DNA from: Prorocentrum cordatum
Lineage: Eukaryota; Sar; Dinophyceae; Prorocentrales; Prorocentraceae
DNA: 64,000 bases
Direction of reading: 5' to 3'
NCBI GenBank assembly: GCA_963575745.1
Contig: CAUYUJ010017871.1
Span: 457,725-521,724 of the forward strand
The translations under genes were made by a program, and so were the position numbers. Shown in pieces: positions 61,961 through 64,000 of the stretch. Below the pieces are notes generated by a model, which saw nothing but the letters and a program-made list of their open reading frames with translations, ran no database searches and was not told where the DNA came from. The stretch's first letter is position 1. Every line of letters starts with the position of its first letter.

Positions 61961-63006
61961 ACTCGGCTCGGCCGGCGCCCAGGGCAATTCCGCAACGACC
62001 TCGCAAGCCTTTGCCGCGGCGCACGCCTGCAGCCAACGCGGGCGCGGCGCCTGCTGCAGCAAGGACGCGGCGGCCGCCGCCGAGGCGGCCGCCGCGCCCC
62101 AGGCCGCCACGCCTGGAGGGGCGGCCAAACCCAGGGGACCGTCGGCGACCGGGTCGCCGCAGAGGGCGTGCGCCAATCGCAGCCACAGCAAGATCCTGTA
62201 CGCGAGGAGCAGCTGGAGCTCGCTGCCGGCGCGCTCGCCCGAGTACCCCTGGAGGAGCGCCGCGCCCTCCTCGTCCAGCACCGCGGCAAGCCACGCAGCA
62301 GCCTCGGGCCCGGGCGCCAGTCGCAGCAGCTCTCCGAGGTGCAGAGCGCTGCGCGCTGCCGCCACCGCCGAGTCCAGGCCGCGCGAGACCCACAGGGAGG
62401 CGTACCGCTGGAACGAGGGCGCCTCGGCGAGCAGCGCTGGGCACAGGCCGACGAGGCAGGCTGCGAGCTCCCGCGGCTCCCGCGGGCTGTCGGTGCCCCG
62501 ACCCCCCGTCCAGGCCGACGAGAACAGCGCGTGGGCTGCGACCGTGTCCACGCTGGGCCCCCCGCCTGCGCGGACGCCATGCACTTCAGCCTCGAAGCGC
62601 ACCGCCACGGCCGGGCCGGGCGCCTGGTCGCCGCCCGCACACCACAGCGCCATCGCTCCCGCGGCCCCGCCACCGGCAGCGAGGGCCCGCGCCAGCCAGC
62701 TCGCGGGCGGCCGGGGCGCCAGCAGGTGCCCCCCGGGCGTGGCCACCGCCACCTCCGCGAAGGGCTCCCCCTCGCCGGCAGGGCGCCTCAGCTTGACCTC
62801 CTGGCCCGAGCGCGCGGCCTCCAGGAAGCTGCGGGCGCGGACGCAGACGAGACGCTGCACCACTGGGGGAACCAGAAGGCACCGATGCCGCTGCTCCCCC
62901 GGACCTCTCCCAGGGCGCGCCCTGACCAGGACTCCGGGGCGACTCCCGCGGTGGCGACGAAGGCCTCCCAGGAGGCCCAAGAAGGCGAAAGCAAGGGTTA
63001 GGCGGA
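61961..63006 (-). CDS. Gene X, exon 2, large exon of an unknown protein
   Basis: 1046 nt: two bases completing a split codon plus 348 codons, ending in phase 0 at donor GTATCT. The protein is Ala/Leu/Arg-rich with helical, non-repetitive sequence: RLTLAFAFLGLLGGLRRHRG, LVCVRARSFLEAARSGQEVK, WLARALAAGGGAAGAMALWC, LQLLLAYRILLWLRLAHALC. The first stretch could be a short membrane or signal segment. High GC3-like composition supports coding. No family recognised. Flanked by a family A intron upstream and a family B intron downstream, both frame-consistent. This is the best non-EF-hand gene in the window. Confidence 0.7.
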
Positions 63007-63132
63007 CTTGAGAGGACAACTGATGAATCATCGACATATCTTCAGAATTACTAGAACAATCATCGAACGATCGTCCCCAGACTACTTCTTGACTATGCTT
63101 GGAAAGTCCTCCTGTAGAGGGACATGCCCGAC
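63007..63132 (-). mobile_element. Gene X intron 1 = family A element, copy A5
   Basis: 126 nt. It starts at the GT of the element's terminal GTCGGGCATGTCCCTCTACA and ends TTGTCCTCTCAAG. The interior CGTTCGATGATTG and GTAGTCTGGGGACGATC matches the other copies. TCAAGTC flanks both ends, either a 7-bp target-site duplication or part of the sites. Excision joins A plus TC to an Ile codon and keeps one frame: PALVS-I-RLTLAF. The second terminal repeat is not recognisable. Confidence 0.7.
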
Positions 63133-63235
63133 TTGAAACGAGGGCAGGGTAGCGGTGTGGGCACCTCCTCCTCCTCCGGATCACGTCGCCGCCCGCCGCC
63201 CTGCCCGCGGGGGCCAGGCCCTGGCAGGCCCCCAC
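63133..63235 (-). CDS. Gene X, exon 1 (5' limit uncertain)
   Basis: In the frame continuing into exon 2: MGACQGLAPAGRAAGGDVIR, then RRRRCPHRYPALVS plus one base. Met at 63235 is a possible start, but the frame may extend upstream into an earlier exon. An alternative reading uses donor GTGCCCACACC at 63164 after a Glu run, but that does not keep phase with exon 2, so it is disfavoured. Confidence 0.45.
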
Positions 63236-63424
63236 GGCTGCCGCCCAGCGGCGCCTGCGCCTCTGGAAGGCGCCATAGAGCTGACCACCCGTCGCCCGCG
63301 GGGTGCTGGGCCGGGGGCTCGGTGCACACGGGCCTCCCTGCGTCCTTGGATATTCCCAGTCAGTGCTTGCACTGAAGGGGTCCTAGCGGAAAATGAAGGA
63401 TTTGGCGAAAGTTCCACGCCGATT

Positions 63425-63545
63425 TTGTCGGCAGGCTGGGTTCCCAAGTTCCCGGGTTCCCGGTTCCGGGTTCCCAGGTTCCCAATTCCGGGTTCCGGGC
63501 CGATTTCGGAGGGCGGCGAGATTCCTGGGTTCCCGGATTCCTGGT
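63425..63545. repeat. GGTTCCC repeats
   Basis: TTCCCGGGTTCCCGGTTCCG and similar 7-8 bp words. 63236-63424 before it is unassigned. Confidence 0.8.
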
Positions 63546-63790
63546 CGATCTTCTTATCGCTCGGTCTCACCATCGATCTCATTACCGACTTCTCGATACA
63601 ATCGATCTCACTATCAATCTCACAAGCGGTCTCACTAGAGATCGCGTGAGCGATCTCGCGATCGATCTCACTATCGATCTCATTGAATCGATTTCACTCT
63701 CGGTCTCACCATCGACCTTACAATCGTCCTCACTATCGGTTCCACTATCGATCTCATTATCGATCTCAAGATCCATAGTATCAATTTTCA
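63545..63790. repeat. TCGATCTCACTA minisatellite
   Basis: Units of about 12 bp: ATCGATCTCACT, ATCGATCTCATT, ATCGGTCTCACC, repeated about twenty times. Confidence 0.85.
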
Positions 63791-63827
63791 AATCATCCAC
63801 TGATTGAGGTTTTCTCAGGTGTCATAT

Positions 63828-63995
63828 TTTAAGGCGAAGCCAGGGCGGGGATCGCATCGGGTGAAGATATACAGTGAGAATCTCTGAGATCCGGCGGCTC
63901 TGGAGGATGTCTCGGGCGCCGCGGCACTCTCAGCGCGTCCCGGAGCGCTCTGCAATGGATTTACGATCGTCCTAGCCCGTCCGGTATTGCCCGCG
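63828..63995 (+). repeat. Dispersed repeat H, copy 2
   Basis: AGAATCTCTGAGATCCGGCG, GGAGGATGTCTCGGGCGCCG and CGATCGTCCTAGCCCGTCCG; same orientation and order as 15575-15745, without the internal duplication. Confidence 0.7.
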
Positions 63996-64000
63996 ACGTT

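Noticed and set aside
63164-63332. Alternative gene X exon ending in a Glu run with donor GTGCCC
   Set aside because: It does not keep phase with exon 2, whereas splicing at the family A element boundary does.

Overview
This window reads as nuclear DNA of a dinoflagellate. The most direct evidence is at 8358-8394: a copy of the 22-nt dinoflagellate spliced leader (one mismatch), followed at once by a 15-nt truncated relict leader. That is the signature of a trans-spliced mRNA that was reverse-transcribed back into the genome. High GC, sparse genes in many short exons, abundant degraded retroelements of the dinoflagellate LINE type and very long GGA/TCC tracts fit. A Prorocentrum- or Polarella-like genome is a guess; the sequence does not name a species. 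No rRNA, tRNA, CRISPR array or prokaryotic operon was recognised.

Layout. 0-5 kb: a candidate exon, then degenerate and GC-rich tandem repeats and a (GA)n block. 6.9-14 kb: a LINE RNase H fragment (minus strand), then a nearly full-length but broken LINE (plus strand) that starts at the spliced-leader relic. 14.2-20 kb: TCC/GGA tracts with short minus-strand exons between them. 20.2-25 kb: the best gene, a multi-exon minus-strand EF-hand (calcium-binding) protein. 25-41 kb: dispersed short elements, (GAC)n, (GAT)n and GGA arrays, roughly 90-bp satellite arrays and a few small exons. 42.4-47.3 kb: a Ty1/copia-type RNase H remnant and a second broken LINE (minus strand). 47.4-49.3 kb: a minisatellite with inverted arms. 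49.2-53.5 kb: satellite arrays. 53.7-56 kb: dispersed repeats and plus-strand exons. 56-60.8 kb: (ATC)n arrays interleaved with a degenerate GC-rich repeat. 61-63.3 kb: a second well-supported spliced gene of unknown function (minus strand).

Main observation. Several short repeat families lie in introns, and where exons can be phased the intron ends fall on or next to the element ends. Family A (about 155 bp, terminal repeat GTCGGGCATG), family B (GC-rich hairpin of about 95-190 bp) and family C (TCGGCGATGC repeats, about 150-230 bp) occur in reading-frame-consistent introns of three independent genes. This is the behaviour of introners, mobile elements that create introns. A nearly pure TCC tract also forms an entire 129-nt intron. 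All splice calls were made by eye from frame and splice-site consensus; transcripts were not available.
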